From contig OV884009.1 of assembly GCA_930367205.1 (NCBI GenBank), positions 99,779,189-99,843,188 of the forward strand: a stretch of DNA of 64,000 nt, given 5' to 3'. The DNA comes from Acanthosoma haemorrhoidale. Taxonomy: Eukaryota > Arthropoda > Insecta > Hemiptera > Acanthosomatidae. Below the pieces are notes generated by a model. It worked only from the letters and a program-made list of their open reading frames with translations, searched no databases and was not told the origin of the DNA. This document shows, piece by piece, positions 20,304 through 33,509 of this stretch. Made by a program: the position numbers and the translations under genes. Numbering within the stretch: the stretch's first letter is position 1; every line of letters starts with the position of its first letter.

Positions 20304-20584
20304 GAGCTCCCCCAAATTGCCCTACACTCGGTAATTATTGACAGTTTTTTGTTTACATTGACTTACATTACATAACACGTACATGATACAAACAGATTTT
20401 TATCAATTTTTCTTAAATGCTTACACTTGTGTGTATATTGGAAATTATTTGTCGAACAATTATTACTAATAAACAATTAAATATATGTTATACTACAAAA
20501 AACAATTATCTTTCACATGGGTGACAATAAAAGAATTCATATTTTACTTGATTAAGTACCAAGTTAGCTCATTACAATGTAACA
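20304..20584 (-). other. Inverted 3' UTR with polypurine tract
   Basis: On the minus strand this 281-bp block ends TTTGGGGGAGCTC directly before the LTR start TGTAGCG, which is a polypurine tract in the expected place (20304-20316). It therefore belongs to the element's 3' end but sits outside the inverted LTR. Its outer end reads ...GTAACA next to the TSD TACCT. Confidence 0.7.
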
Positions 20585-20640
20585 TACCTATTTAACCATC
20601 CTAATCCCCTAGCACAGTCATTACTCAGCACCTCTTATCC
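20585..20640 (+). repeat. Jockey copy 1, last visible segment
   Basis: After the second TACCT the Jockey 3' sequence resumes with 'ccatcctaatcccctagcac' and fades near 20640. This continuity across 4.6 kb fixes the right border of the inverted-LTR insertion. Confidence 0.65.
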
Positions 20641-21047
20641 CTAAAATCTCTGTGGGCAATGCTGACAGATCCTCTACTCATAATTTATCGATTTTTAGGT
20701 ATTTTTAAAATATTGGATATGCTAGCATGTACATTTGAAACATTAAATAACTTATGTAGATTTACGAAACGCATTTTGACCGCAAAAAAACGTTTATTTG
20801 AATTAAACGCTAAATATAAATATAATATAAATAAATCCTGGATTAATAATAGAGTGGATTAATTTGTTTATAAATCATTTAAGGCCGATGAAAGGAAAAT
20901 TTTATATTTTATCAACTTTAATCAACGAAAAATTGTCTACATATTATGTAAGTTTGTGCCCGGTCCTATAGTTTCTGTCACAAAATTAGAAGCGAGAGAA
21001 CCCGCAGTACATGTCACATACATGGTAAGCCCTATTGCCGCTCTGAC

Positions 21048-21205
21048 CACTAGTTCTCATTTTCCACGTACGTATCTGTTTACTTCGATGAGGTCAATTA
21101 TTAAGCAATAAGTAAATTAGTGATTTGAGCACTAGTTCTCATCTTCCACGTATCCATTTACTTCGATGAGCTCAATCATTAAGCAATAAGTAAATTAGTG
21201 ATTTG
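21048..21205. repeat. Tandem duplication, ~80-bp unit x2
   Basis: CACTAGTTCTCAT...TTAGTGATTTG occurs as an 82-bp unit (21048-21129) and a 76-bp unit (21130-21205), with a short deletion and few substitutions. Confidence 0.8.
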
Positions 21206-21787
21206 CCTACCCGATTCCCGTTCGTCCCAAGCGTCTAATTTCATGACGTGTGATTTTATGACGATAGTGTGACGAAAGCGAAATTCTAGCAGCTTATATC
21301 TAACGTCAAATATCTTATGTCGAAATGTAATCCATTAATTAATTTCCAAGTCCAAAAAACTTATCAGCTCATTAAGAGACTATTTATAGCCAATTGACAG
21401 TCAACGTGATAATAACCATATACTTTACAGAAATAGGCAAATAAGATAAATCGTATAGTACATACTAGATCCAAGAACCAAACAAAATTGCAGGTTATGT
21501 CCTTGTTAAACTGATTGTGGGTGGGAGGATTGACTTAGAAAGCTCCTGTGAGCTGAGTGACTCGATGATGTATTTGTGATTCGAACCGCTTTCTAACACT
21601 ACAAGAGACTCTCATTAGGCCTGAGCAACAAGATAAAGGAAAGCCACAACCCTTTGCAAGTTCCTCTGTATCCTACGTCACACCTGTACATAGGAATCTA
21701 CTCCGCGCCACCTTTAGCAGCACATTTTCATTTGTCATTGGAGTCCATAACTGTCTCTCCATTTATCCACTTATCCCTCCTTTATAA

Positions 21788-21880
21788 AGTATTTACTGTA
21801 AACCACCCTATTATTGTAAGTGTTATTAAGTATTTACTGTAAACCACCCTATTATTGTAAGTGTTATTAAGTATTTAGTG
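21788..21880. repeat. Tandem duplication, 41-bp unit x2 plus partial
   Basis: The 41-bp unit AGTATTTACTGTAAACCACC... repeats exactly at 21788-21828 and 21829-21869, followed by a partial third start. Confidence 0.85.
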
Positions 21881-23447
21881 TAGTTAGATCTTTAAATGTC
21901 GTAGGTGGCCTCAAATATGACTATCATATAGAAACGCGTATTTAATGTCGTTCGTGCCAATTTAAATTTTTTATTCAAAACCAGAATCATTGAAATTTGT
22001 CTATATTTTAAATATTTATAATTTTGATGTTTTAGAATACTATTGTCATCCAAAGATACTGACAAACACACCATAATGAAGAAAATGAGAAGTCAGTGCA
22101 TCCTAGTGGGAAGTGAGGCCGGTTTCGTTGGCTGGCTTTGACATTTGTGACTTGCGACCAAAGGGAGATGTGATCCGGTCAGACGTGCGTGGCTGATGGC
22201 GTTATCAGAGTGAGTCGACCGCGGGACAGTCTGCCGGTGTCATTATGTTTCTGCCCTACCTTTCAACCCTTTCGCCTGACATTACTAAATCCGGAAAGGG
22301 AGGGGGGGTGTGGACCGGCTACCCAGCCGGATCACCCCTAAGCCTCCAATCCCACATCTGAGCCGCATATTCACATCCCAGTTATCCTACCCTCAAACCA
22401 AACTAATATAACTATACACCTGTACACTCCTCCATATACCTGTGGGAAATACATTTTGGCTCAACCTGTTTTCTTCAACAGTGAATATTTAGATTATCGG
22501 CCTTAATTTGAATTAGATAAATGATAAAAGCATGAACGAAATTAAATAGAAAATTGAAGGCGAAGTGTTACTATATTTGTCATAATTTAAATATTTTTAC
22601 TAGTTAAATATTATCATTATTTGAAGAAGTTGGTATTGGCCACAAAAAACAATATTCTCCCTTTTTAGCTTTTATTGTTGACTCTTGTGGACCGATAAGT
22701 TATCATATATGTGATAGTATGCTTCAGTGTCAGTCCAATAGAGACAAATGTATATTTATGTTTTGTTAAAATTAGCATTTCAAAACAGTTTTTTTTTTCT
22801 TATACAGTATAAAATGTTTTCCATTTGAAATGGTTTTTGTACTAACAGAGTTACTTTTTAGTTTGTTATTGATTTTAATATCTGATGGCCATCTTATTAG
22901 TTGAATTTAATTACGCAGTCAGATGACCAATTTGATTTATACCAATGAATAAAAAAGAATTTAAAGATGTGAAAGGCAGGTGAGTTGTTTTGTTCTTTTT
23001 ACTGTTATTGTTTAATATAGTAAGTGTTTTGTATATAATTTTGTCTCCTATACACATAGATTTATGCTTCTTGTCTGGAATATCCTTTAATAGTTGAAGC
23101 GTTGACCGTTGAAGTAGTATCATCAATAACAGATATTTTATGAGAGACATTTCAAGTTTTTTGTTTAAATACCAATTTAAAAACAATATAAATATCATCT
23201 ATATAATTACGTGTATCATATGCCCAATTATTTTGCTAACTTTCTAAATTTATTTTTGTTTGTTGTGATTTGTTTGTTCATATTTGATTTTTCTTTGTTT
23301 TATCATTTAATTGATTTGTTTGTTGTGTTTTAGCAAGCCAATTAAAATTAAGCAGACTGTTTCTTAAAAACCGCTCCTTCTCTCTCTTTCAGTCTGAATA
23401 ATTATTTTTACATTAAATATGGTGTAAATTTTATTTTTTTTTTCGTT

Positions 23448-24032
23448 AAACAGTTTAAGTAAGTCGAACACCAAGCGTATCCAATCCTTTCAATCAAAAG
23501 TCCTGAGAACAATAGTAAATGCCCCTTATTACGACAGCAACAAAACCCTTCATAACACTGTTAATATACCCTACATTCTTGAACTCATCCCTTCCAAGTT
23601 TATGAAATTCCACAGTAGCCTTTCCAACCACCCTAATCCTGTAGCACAGTCATCGCACTGCACCACTGCAAGCGGCAGTGGCCTGCTATAAACGCGTGAG
23701 AGTGGGACTCCTTGCCATGGCCAGTTTCTCCAATCATGTCCTGAGCGTCTGTGGCTCGCGCTCTTGGTCAGCCTCCACTGGTTCGTATCCGGTGACGCGG
23801 CTGATGGAGGAGCGTGGGGGGGGGGCTTCCCAAGACTCCGCTTTCTCTTTCGCATGTGGATTTGGGAGGCCTCGGGGCTGTCTGTAAATATTGTATGAAT
23901 GAGCGAGTGAATGATGAATTGTAAATATTGTATAAATGAGAGCATTTATCTTAATTACTTATTGCCTTATAAGGCAGATTGTAATTTTAGCACAATAAAG
24001 GATTAAAACAAAAAAACAAAAACAGTTTAAGT
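23448..24032 (+). mobile_element. 5'-truncated Jockey 3' end with TSD (copy 2)
   Basis: Element sequence 23461-24019 covers the RT C-terminus, the 3' UTR and the terminal CACAATAAAG plus an A-rich tail. A 13-bp TSD, AAACAGTTTAAGT, flanks it at 23448-23460 and 24020-24032. It encodes nothing usable and is a typical truncated product of target-primed reverse transcription. Confidence 0.85.
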
Positions 24033-27000
24033 GGTTTGAATATGAAAAACTGGCTTTTCAACACAACAAGTAAATTAAAGTTACAAATAACTCATAAATT
24101 ACTAAAAAAATCCTATTGTATTTTGCTAGAACGACATTAAATACGTATTTGTATTGTTGACTCCCAAATTTGAGTTTTTTCGATTATTTTTGAACATGGA
24201 GCAAAGATGTGTAATTATAATCTTATGCAGCTTGTAAACTGGAGTTAATTGCATTAACATTGCAAGCAAAAACTAATCCGTATATTTTGAGGCCAGGTGA
24301 AATGTACTATTAGAAATTAAGAATGGATTGAATGATCATAAGAGCGGTATAGCAAGTAGCTCATAGGGACAGGAATGCCTTAGGACCCGTAGCTAAGCCT
24401 TGGTTCCCTGATGAAACACTTGGCACATTTGGGCAAACATCATTCGTCACATGCAGAACGACATAGGTACGGCTATAAATGAAAACAGAGTGCAGCAATA
24501 AATAAACAAAAAACAAAGGGAAGGAACTTGACTGAAAAAAAAAAAAGAATTCGTAAAACAGACTGTCACTAAAAACTCCTTTAAAAAGTTATTAATTGTT
24601 AGACAGACAAAAATTATTAACATAATTTTAAATTAAATTAATTGAATTAAATAATTAATTTAAGTAGTAAAAATTAGTTTAATTAAATAAAAAGGTTCTT
24701 TTGTGTCTTTTTTAAATACTTTTACATTTATTTTTTCTTGTACATTTCCAACGCTAACGTTCAATATAACTTAAAACGATATTTAAAAAACATTATTAAG
24801 AATATAAAAGCTACAGTGGCATTAAAAAGGCTTAAAAGTCAGATACGAGTTAAATATAAATCAAGATGGTATTACGTTTGACTTTCGTTTACGAATTTGC
24901 CATAACTATATTGCAACAAAAAATGATACACAGCTTATCCGGAATTACTATTGAATATACTTTACATTTAAAATTAAAATTTGCTTATACAGGGTTATAA
25001 TAATGCCATAGTTATAACAATAATTGTGACCTATAAGCTCATTGAAACCTTATACACTACTCCACTCACTTAATATGGGGAGTTCACATTCATCCTCTGA
25101 CTGTTTGACTATTAGGCTAACGCTTGAGAAATAGCAAGAATGCCACAGATGAGCGGGGATTGTGGCCAGTCCCAGCACCCATAACATAGTCACTTATCAT
25201 ATTTTTACAATCCTTCCTATTACTAAATTCTTACTAAAACATAGCTATCATGCTTATGAATATATCTAAGAAATATGAAATTGGCGAGACGATTTGTACA
25301 CCCTCTATCGTTAAACACGCCTACAGATATAGGATTACTCGTACCTCCTCAAAAGTAAGTACTTTCTCATCAGTCACTTAATGTTTTTCCATATTGAATA
25401 ATTTTATACCTAATAAAACATGAAAACACATTTTTGAGCAACTTAAAAATTATCTAGAGGTATAAAAAACACGTTAGGAAAACTATCGCTACAGACCACT
25501 GCACACTTTTGGGTATGAGTAAAGCAGTGTCTTAAATGCGGCTCCTAACCACATCTCCCATTATATCTGCCAAGGCTGGTTCTATTCATCAAAATCGATA
25601 TTATTTAAATTTCACAAGTTTCAATTTCAAAGTTCATCTCAGGCACCGACCTTCGAAATGCATTTTCAAAATGTGTTCTCAACTATACGAATTATTTAAA
25701 AATTGGAGTTTTTTTCTGACAAACTCAGGACGCAGGACTTTTACGATAGTTTTTTGATCGAGGTTCTTTGTGTAATTTTAATCTCTCAGATATTCCTTGA
25801 AATATTAAATATAAACTCCCAAAAAGAGTATTTCAATTTATTATTTTATATTTTGGGGGGAATTTCAACCCATTGAGAATTAATTTAGAAAATAGAAAAA
25901 TAGTTTTCAATGCTGTCTTCATGTATCTCTAATGATTTGGGAATATTTTAACTTGAAACATTAACAAGCATCTGAGAAAACTTAAAACTCTGAGTTAAGT
26001 GGGTCCATTCATAGAGTTCCTCTTTTCTCAATTGTAATTATTAATACTGGACATGTTATTTATAATGGCATACAAGTTACGAATGGATTCTTACACTACA
26101 ATAAATAATGTCGTACAAGCTAATTGTAGTTTCATTAGTAAATGAATAAAGAAAAATATATTTTTCTTATAATCGCCTTAATGCAGCCTTAAGAATGGGG
26201 AAAATCGGAAGGTAAAATCTTAGTTAATGACATACTAATAGAAAAAACTTACTTATATACCAGCGTATTTCGCGTTGATGTTGAAAATAGCTCAATTGTC
26301 CCGTACCTGAGAGAAAACTGGGCCTTCCCTTATGTGCATGGAAGTTATAAAATATAACTCAGAGTAAATTGGTTATAAAACTACTCGTGCGAATCATGGT
26401 ATGGGCACTACTAACCCACAGCCACTTTATGACCCAATCTTGTGCTCAACACGACTGCTAGTGATGATTGAACTACACCCGATGTGTCTGAGATATATAT
26501 CACTTATCCCATTATATTGCTATAACTAATTCAATAGACGTTGAAAAATATAGCGGCTTGCTATTTATTCTAGCAATTCCTCTCCTTGGCCATCTTATCA
26601 ATGTCCTATAACAATAATTTATTTATAACGGATAATATAGTAATTATTGATAAGTTTTCTATTAGATTTTACCTAACTTTGTCCAACCCAGGACTTATTT
26701 TGAATATACGTGTATGTATTGAATAGTTATGACTTATTGAACCAACGATAAGCCTTAAAAAAAATAATTGAGAAAGAATAACAACGAATTATGACAATTC
26801 AGCGATTTTTAATTATTCCGCCCCACATGTGTTATATATACACATATATGTATATATATTATATAGCGAAACAATGCTGGTTGAAAATTGAGCCCTTTTC
26901 AAATGATATATGATGTATTTATTTCATATTTAACTATCCGTAATATTTTAAATGTCATCTATTTTTATTGGACTGTATGTAAAACCTGGAGGTTTTAGTG

Positions 27001-29329
27001 TTTGATAGCAAAAAAATATTTAACTAGATAATTATATAAAAACAAATATTTTTGACACCTTATATAGTACAAGTAGATTCACAATTAAATATAGTCAAGG
27101 TGGTCAACTATTTTATATGTTGTCAAATAACGCCCAGTATTTAAAATTAGTAAAGAGTATTTCAAATGTTCTACTTTTTTATACATATTTTTTTATTTCC
27201 CGAAAAAGCGACTTTCAGAGTCTGAGACGGTTTTAAAAATAAGATATCAAAATTACATAATATTGTTTTTAGAAGAAAAACCGCACGTGTCACTAGATAT
27301 TATTTCTTTAGTTTTTTACTCCTGTTTTACTCAAAAAATGCAATTTACTTCATCATTGATATTATAAAAAAACGAAAAAATATTGAAATAAAGAAAACAA
27401 GCAAGCGTAACAGATCAACAAGGATTAAATTTATTTTGTAGATTTATTTTGTTGTTTTCTTCTATCAATTATCCTGGTAGAAAATGTTTTAACTTTGTTT
27501 TTGACAGGTTATCAGTATTACCACCATTGTGGCCTTGTCAGTTGAGGGTTACTTCTCTCACCTCTTGGCTTTGAGCTGTGACAAAGTAGTTTCTTATTTT
27601 TATAAAGTTTTCTTAATTATTGGACTTAAAATCTTAAATGTTCAATTCAATTTGACGTTATCGATTGTTACCTGCACGAACGATCTTATGTAATCTCCTG
27701 TATGGCTCCAACTTGACTCCAAGGCACTTCGCATTTAACTTTCGTCTTGATTTTCTAACCGGAGGAATTTACTTTTTCTGGACTTCCTTTCTGCCGAGAA
27801 TTCCAGCCACTACATTGAAAACAAGGAGAGCGGGCGGCGATACAAAATATCCTAATCGTTACGGTTAAATCATTAACTTTCTTTCCTTTATTCATCTTCG
27901 GATGAGGGTCTTCGTAGGATAAATTCTAGCTTAAACTTTTCTTGAACACAAATAGCATTTTTTAAAATGCAAATTCAATGAACGTAAATGTAAAGTAAGC
28001 AAAGACGTAGAATTTAATTATATAAAATTTATTCTGTGAGCCCCACATCATAAATAAGCCAGCATATGGCAGCCATGGGTTTTTAAATAGCAATGAAATG
28101 AATGGTAGTTTGATTCCATTCAGTATTTTAAAATCATTTCAATCACTGAAAATAGTCTCAGAAAATAAAAAAATTAAAATTGCTAAAATAATAACCAAAT
28201 ATTAAAATCGGCTCACAATGACTAAATATGCGATTTTTCTATTGTTGGCTCTCAAAAATTTGGATATTATTAGTATATCGTTTTGGGGTACAGACTTGAA
28301 CACTCAATATCAGAACTTATTGAATGAGATCAACGTTTTTACTTTTTAATACTTGATGCTATTGTAATTCAACTAAACTAAAAAATATACGTACATTTTA
28401 TATTGATTGGCATATTTTTATGACTGTTCATAGATTCAAAGGTACAGGCAGAACAAAACGATTACCTCTTAACGACTCATCTTAAAAGGTATCGATATGG
28501 CCTTAATTTTTGAAAAACTAAATTAGTACCTTTTGCTAAATTAGAATTGTAATCTGAATTGCAGCAATAATCCAGGAGTCTTAGGACAACAAGAGTTTGT
28601 TGTCAGTCTTAGAAAGCGCACAGCAAATCCTTAAGACAGAACTTGGAAGGTCGAAAACAGCTTAGGCGAACTAAAGTTGCTGATGACCCCCTTTCAACCT
28701 TTATAAACTAAGTTAGAAAAAATGTTGATGACTTTAGTGGGCCATTCTACCCCCCCCCCCCGCTAACTAGCCATCGGGGAACATTTCCACCCCGACGCGT
28801 GAACTTAATCTCCAAAATCTCAACTACCACTGATTACAGCTTGTTAGGGAATCAGGTGTTTCTAGATTTTTTTTGTTTCAACGGGCAAATATTATGTTCG
28901 ACACTAGAGAAAATCTTTCAGGTAGAATTTGTTTCGCTGCATATTGTTAAAGCTTTGGAACAATCATTATGGAGTGGGCTTGATCTATTCTCAAGTTGGT
29001 CTGGCCTGCTTGGGTTCTATGAAATTCATACCTCAAAAGTCAATTGTGATTCATTACACAATTAAGGGTGTATACGATTTTAACGACTTTTTATGCAACA
29101 ATAGTGGACTATAGTCCCTAAAATCTCTTTCCTATAAAACATTCATCTTTACGATCATTTTTTTAAATTACAAGTTACGATTAATTATTGATCAGCCATA
29201 GTTTGTTCTGTGATTTTTTTTTGTTTTCAGAATACCTATCTGAGGCATTGAGTAAATAGAATCATGCTAGATATCATTCTTATTATGAGACTAGCACTGT
29301 AAACCAATGGTGGGGACACATTTAATGAC
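24033..29329. other. Long AT-rich stretch without recognisable genes
   Basis: No gene, LTR or non-LTR domain is recognised. Short open frames (for example 25536-25757, 27665-27868 and 28799-29065) show no motif. Features are A/T runs, an alternating TA/CA patch near 26835-26865 and a C12 run near 28752. It could be intron or intergenic sequence. Confidence 0.45.
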
Positions 29330-30130
29330 TGTTGTGGCCACCTCTTAATTACGAATAAATTCCCCTCTCCTCGATCAGAAAATATCTATTATTATTTTCA
29401 TATGTTTAATAAATCTTATGCCGCCAGGCGGAGAGAGGAGAGAAGCTAGTGGGAGACAGCCGCAGGTGAGCCATCCCCTCCACGGCTGGCCTGCTATATA
29501 AACCGCGCGTTCTAAGACAGACACTTCTCTCTCTCTCTGCACTGGCGCTTGCTGCTCTACTCAAAACCATGGTCTCATTCAACTACCTCTGCATCTCTCT
29601 TTCCTAACCTCGCTATGTTTTAGTCCGGCGTTCTCAGACCCCACACCTTCCTAGTGGGAATCTATGCCTTCGTCTCGCTAAAACTAGCACCTCGCCCTCG
29701 GGGACGACGGTTGCCGTGCCCCTTCAAAGTTAGCGAGTAGGGTCTTCCCCACGGCAATCCTGTCTGCTTCTCTCCAGTTCACGCTCGCTCGGTTTGGGAT
29801 CCGGACGGTTTTCGCCTACCCTTAGATACTGAGTGTGAATTCGTGGTCATTCTAAGACCACATAAACTGTGGTAACACTGTTTGTAACAGTGGTTGAACC
29901 TTCAGTTATAATAAAGATGTAATGTATTGTCATGCTCCTAACCGGATTGTATTTAATAGAGTTATAAACAATGACTGGAGACTTAATTAATAATTCTATA
30001 TAATACAACATAAACTACCTATAAACCTACCCTGTTTCTCTTCTCCTGAACATAGTGCTTTGTCGGGGCACACCTTCTAAGATCTTATTGAGTCAGATCA
30101 AAACGAATTAGGCTGCCCACCGACTAGGCC
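29330..30130 (+). repeat. Gypsy-type LTR (apparently solo)
   Basis: Starts TGTTGTGGCCACC, has a TATATAAA box at 29495-29502 and an AATAAA at 29910-29915. Its middle part (about 29600-29870) is shared in reverse orientation with 40930-41220 and 54200-54480. The downstream 'cctgaacatagtgctttgtcgggg...gagtcagat' block resembles the end of the LTRs at 16.7 kb, so the families are related. No coding sequence follows. The right border is uncertain. Confidence 0.65.
29495..29502 (+). promoter_or_regulatory. TATA box in the 29-kb LTR
   Basis: TATATAAA is followed after about 30 bp by a CT-rich initiator-like region (29521-29545). This fits the U3/R boundary of the LTR. Confidence 0.45.
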
Positions 30131-33100
30131 GGCACCCAGGGTGAAAGAACACAGGTCCGCCCGCCTTATTTCTTTCTTGGCGCTCGCCGGACGGCGGCTA
30201 GAGGTTGTAGCGACCCTAGCCCGCGGCGGGCATCTCCTCCCCACCTTGGGGACTCACACATCTGTGCCCGACAATGACTTAAGGAAATTATGCAGAACTT
30301 CACCTCAACAAATAATATTATATTGATAATGCAGAAAATTAAAATTCAAAAATTGTCCGGCATCAGGAGGACCCTGGTTCAAATTACATCCTGTCTCTGC
30401 CTTCTTAATTTTTATTGGCGTTTAACTGAATGAGAAAATTGATAACTTATTGGGTTTAATTTCTTCTTAACTATGTGTCCACGTCAATCAAAGACCCTTT
30501 TATGGCATCATACCTACAAACCATACTTTTAGAGTTATATTATCGTTGCAACTCCAGCATACATGCAGATGTGGGATTTTGTGACTATGTTCACCAATAA
30601 TTTGTCCTTGAGAATAAAAACTAGGAATCGATCCATTTTGTTTAAACGAGATCAGACATAAAGACGAAATGGATAAGAAATTCCCAATGATCGTGATCCA
30701 TCCATATAAAACAAAATAATAACAAACTAAAGTAAACAGATCCGAAACAATTCCCTGGCTATGCACCAATTTCATTTACAAGGAGAGAGTGATATACCCT
30801 CTTAGAATCATACACTTACCTTAATTTAAATGTTGGGTCGTTTAGATGGAATGGAAAGATGAATTAGTGGTTGGGGCCTAAGAATGAGATAGGGCTATGG
30901 TTTGCCAATGTAGCTCCTATCGTAATTGACTATCTAAATGGCTTATAGCAACCAAGGAACCTTCTTCCTCTAACAAACCTTAAAACCACTCGTAATTTGA
31001 AGAATTTATTCTCCCGGCATGCATTAAAAATCTCCCTGCGGAAATTCTTAATTTGCGGGATAGATGGCTTATCTATGCTAATTTCCCTTTTATTTTCTTC
31101 TCCTTTTCCCCAGCATTTGATAATAAAAGTTCTTGTACCGCTTATACTGTTTAGTTAAGCAGGAATCATCTGCCAAAACATTAGTTGAGCGTGTGACAAT
31201 GCTTAGTAGATGACTTCTTAGAGAGCCTGGGTTCCACTGCAGTCACATCGCAGTTTTGCTGCTTAAGACAATTCCACCATTTTCCTCGAATCTATTCTCG
31301 TGATATTTTTCATCCAGATCTCCAATTCTTCCTCTTCTTTGTTGGCCTGTGAAACAGCATGCAATTAATGGTTTTCTGCTCAAACCCGACTTGAACAGAT
31401 TCAATTTAAACTTCTTACAATTATAACTTGAAATCATTTTTAATTAATGTGACAATCACGTTCGTAAAGTTTACAGCTGATATAGAACTCAAACAGGTTA
31501 CTGAAAATATGAGAGAAAAATACTTTTCAAGTTTGTACAATTTTTATTCCGAATATAGGCAATTACTTTTGAAAGCCTAGTATTCGTACATTGATATGAT
31601 GTTTTGTTTCAAAATAATAAATGCCAGTTATTAGATATACTATCTAATTCAATTTATTATTTTTTTAGCGATAAAATACCTAATATTTGAGTTCTTATTC
31701 TCAGTGTGCTCCTCAATGCTCCAAGAAATGCAAATTTCTGTAGAAGTATCATTCTCGACCCTCTACCATAGCTGAACTTTTCATCCAAGGTTTTTGTCAA
31801 ATTTGAAATTGAAAGTAGTAGCTCGACAATGTTCTGGATCTTCGTAGTCTGTATCGTTAGGTCCTCCAAAGCTTTCTTCCATCCTAGCAAAAGCAAACAC
31901 GCAGTCACATTACATTGGTAATATATAGTTCCCCTTAGGATTAATGTAGAAACTTTTACAGCCTCAAAATGTTTTAGTCGTCATAAAAAGCTGCATGTAT
32001 GTGAGAAATTTGAATCCAGTTTGACCAATATGCTGTGAAACCCATTTCCTTATTGTATGTAAAACGGTACAGCTAGGTATAGCTATCCACAATCCTTGAT
32101 TTGATAGTTGATATTTTGATAGAAGTTTCTGTTAGCTCTTTACAATAGGTGGTTTATGGTAGAGTTCATGATACACTAAAAAAGTGCAAATAAAATAAAT
32201 GGATTTATACAATAATAATTGATTCCAAAACTAGAGGGGGTGGATAAGACGGAACGGATCCCGTCAACATTTAGAAGGAGTTGAATATTGCTGGTCTGGG
32301 TATCCAGAATTATTTTTAAGGGATGCTTTTTAAAAAAGCACCCCCAGGCCCTGGGGGACCTGGAGACATGGAAAAGCACTGCGAGGCTTCTTCTTGCCAT
32401 CTGTCCACTTCTCTGTTCCCAGGCGGTTATTTCTGTTGGCCGAACAAACGGCAATAATTCAACTTTCTTCTTCACTTTGTCTTATTTCGGTGGAATGCAT
32501 TACCCCCTGTTTGTAGAAAAGAGTTTCCAATAAAAAAAATCGTTGTTTATTAAGAGCTATTGGGGATTAACAAGAACGGTAGGTCGACGGCATCCATTTG
32601 AGAACCGAGCCTCATTGTACGACTGGAGGCCAGAACGTATATTTTACTTGTACATATAAAACATAAATAACTGTTGCACCTAGAGGAAGGAGAATTATTT
32701 TTAATCACTTATAGATGAAGGTGTCTGTCTGTCTTTCCATATTTCATTTCATTGTAAAAATTATTTTAATTGGGCCATTTAATTTATTGACAAAGTTGAA
32801 CTAAAATTTCCAAACCTACGTAAGAACACAAAGTTTAATTATGTATCTAGGTCAAGAACAAATTAAAGACTGTAACACCAGCAATAATATTTTCAGACAT
32901 GCCTGAAAAATCTTCACCCGAGGACGCTAATGAAATAAAAATATGCAAAACCAATTTACCAAGGTTTTTTTTTTTTGTTTTTTTTACAGGTAGAACGAAT
33001 AATGAATCTGGTGTACTATAAAACATTTTCTATAACAATCGCACCATGCCTGGCATCCAAGTGAGGGAATGGGGTGCCTCCTAGGCCCCCAGGTAGCCCT

Positions 33101-33509
33101 CCTCTCGACCTTGTAGACCCTCGCATCAATGGGCCCCCAAATGAGATATACAAACAAGGGTGTTGATGACCTGGGGGTTTTAGTGAATCCCAAAAAACCA
33201 ACAAAGAACAGTTTGTTAATTACTTATAATTCATACACTGCCGTATGTTGACGCACATCAGCTGCAATTCCTATTTTTTTTTTTTTTTTTTTTTGAAAGA
33301 GATCTTTATTAAAAATAAATACAGCAATTCATGATCAATAATTTAGTGTTAAATTAACTTATTCAATCCATCTATAAAATATTCCATTCACTTTCTCATT
33401 CATAAAGAATATACAGGAAGAAAACATGACTTACAGTTCAGTTATTATATTGTAACTACATGTGCTGATATATTGGGTAAAAAATAATGCTATGTGCATA
33501 TATATATAT
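30131..33509. other. Non-coding stretch
   Basis: No recognisable gene. A GC-rich patch directly follows the LTR (30131-30260). Short hairpins lie near 32320-32360. A T20 run (33274-33293) is followed by AGATCTTTATT and could mark the tail of a reverse-oriented retroposed sequence. Confidence 0.4.

Larger units (their letters stand above)
15943..20584 (+). mobile_element. Ty3/gypsy element (CsRn1-like, tRNA-Trp PBS) with inverted LTRs
   Basis: In order: a plus-oriented LTR (15943-16862), a tRNA-Trp-type PBS, an RT-RNase H-integrase frame lacking gag and protease, a reverse-oriented LTR (19384-20303) of exactly the same 920 bp, then an inverted polypurine tract and 3' UTR (20304-20584). The unit is bounded by TG...CA and a 5-bp TSD in Jockey sequence. 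The arrangement is what results if the terminal 3'UTR-PPT-3'LTR block of a linear element is flipped, with the 3' LTR end joined to the end of pol. The arms look identical wherever compared by eye, so the insertion is young. It has two convergent LTR promoters. Confidence 0.85.
20641..23447. other. Non-coding stretch with small tandem duplications
   Basis: No gene is supported. A GC-richer patch (22090-22440) has no recognisable coding. Two tandem duplications, at 21048-21205 and 21788-21869, are listed separately. Confidence 0.45.

Noticed and set aside
15943..20584. Reading the 920-bp inverted repeats as the TIRs of a DNA transposon
   Set aside because: The arms have LTR features (TG...CA, TATA box, AATAAA), with a tRNA-Trp-type PBS after one and a polypurine tract before the other, and the gene is a gypsy pol, not a transposase.
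21048..21880. CRISPR-like array
   Set aside because: Only two direct copies with no spacers, in an animal genome; these are simple tandem duplications.
24033..29329. Exons of a host gene in the long AT-rich stretch
   Set aside because: No frame longer than about 90 codons, no domain text and no convincing splice-linked series.
30340..30420. Possible tRNA-derived SINE (GGTTCAAAT box-B-like motif)
   Set aside because: No matching A box, no tail and no second copy in the window.
32310..32365. GC hairpin (CCCCCAGGCCCTGGGGG) as a terminator or RNA element
   Set aside because: A single short palindrome in an animal genome without transcript context; no support for function.
33016..33204. Two overlapping minus-strand frames with Gly/Pro-rich, protein-like text
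   Set aside because: No recognisable family, no conserved motif and both under 70 codons; not supported as a gene.
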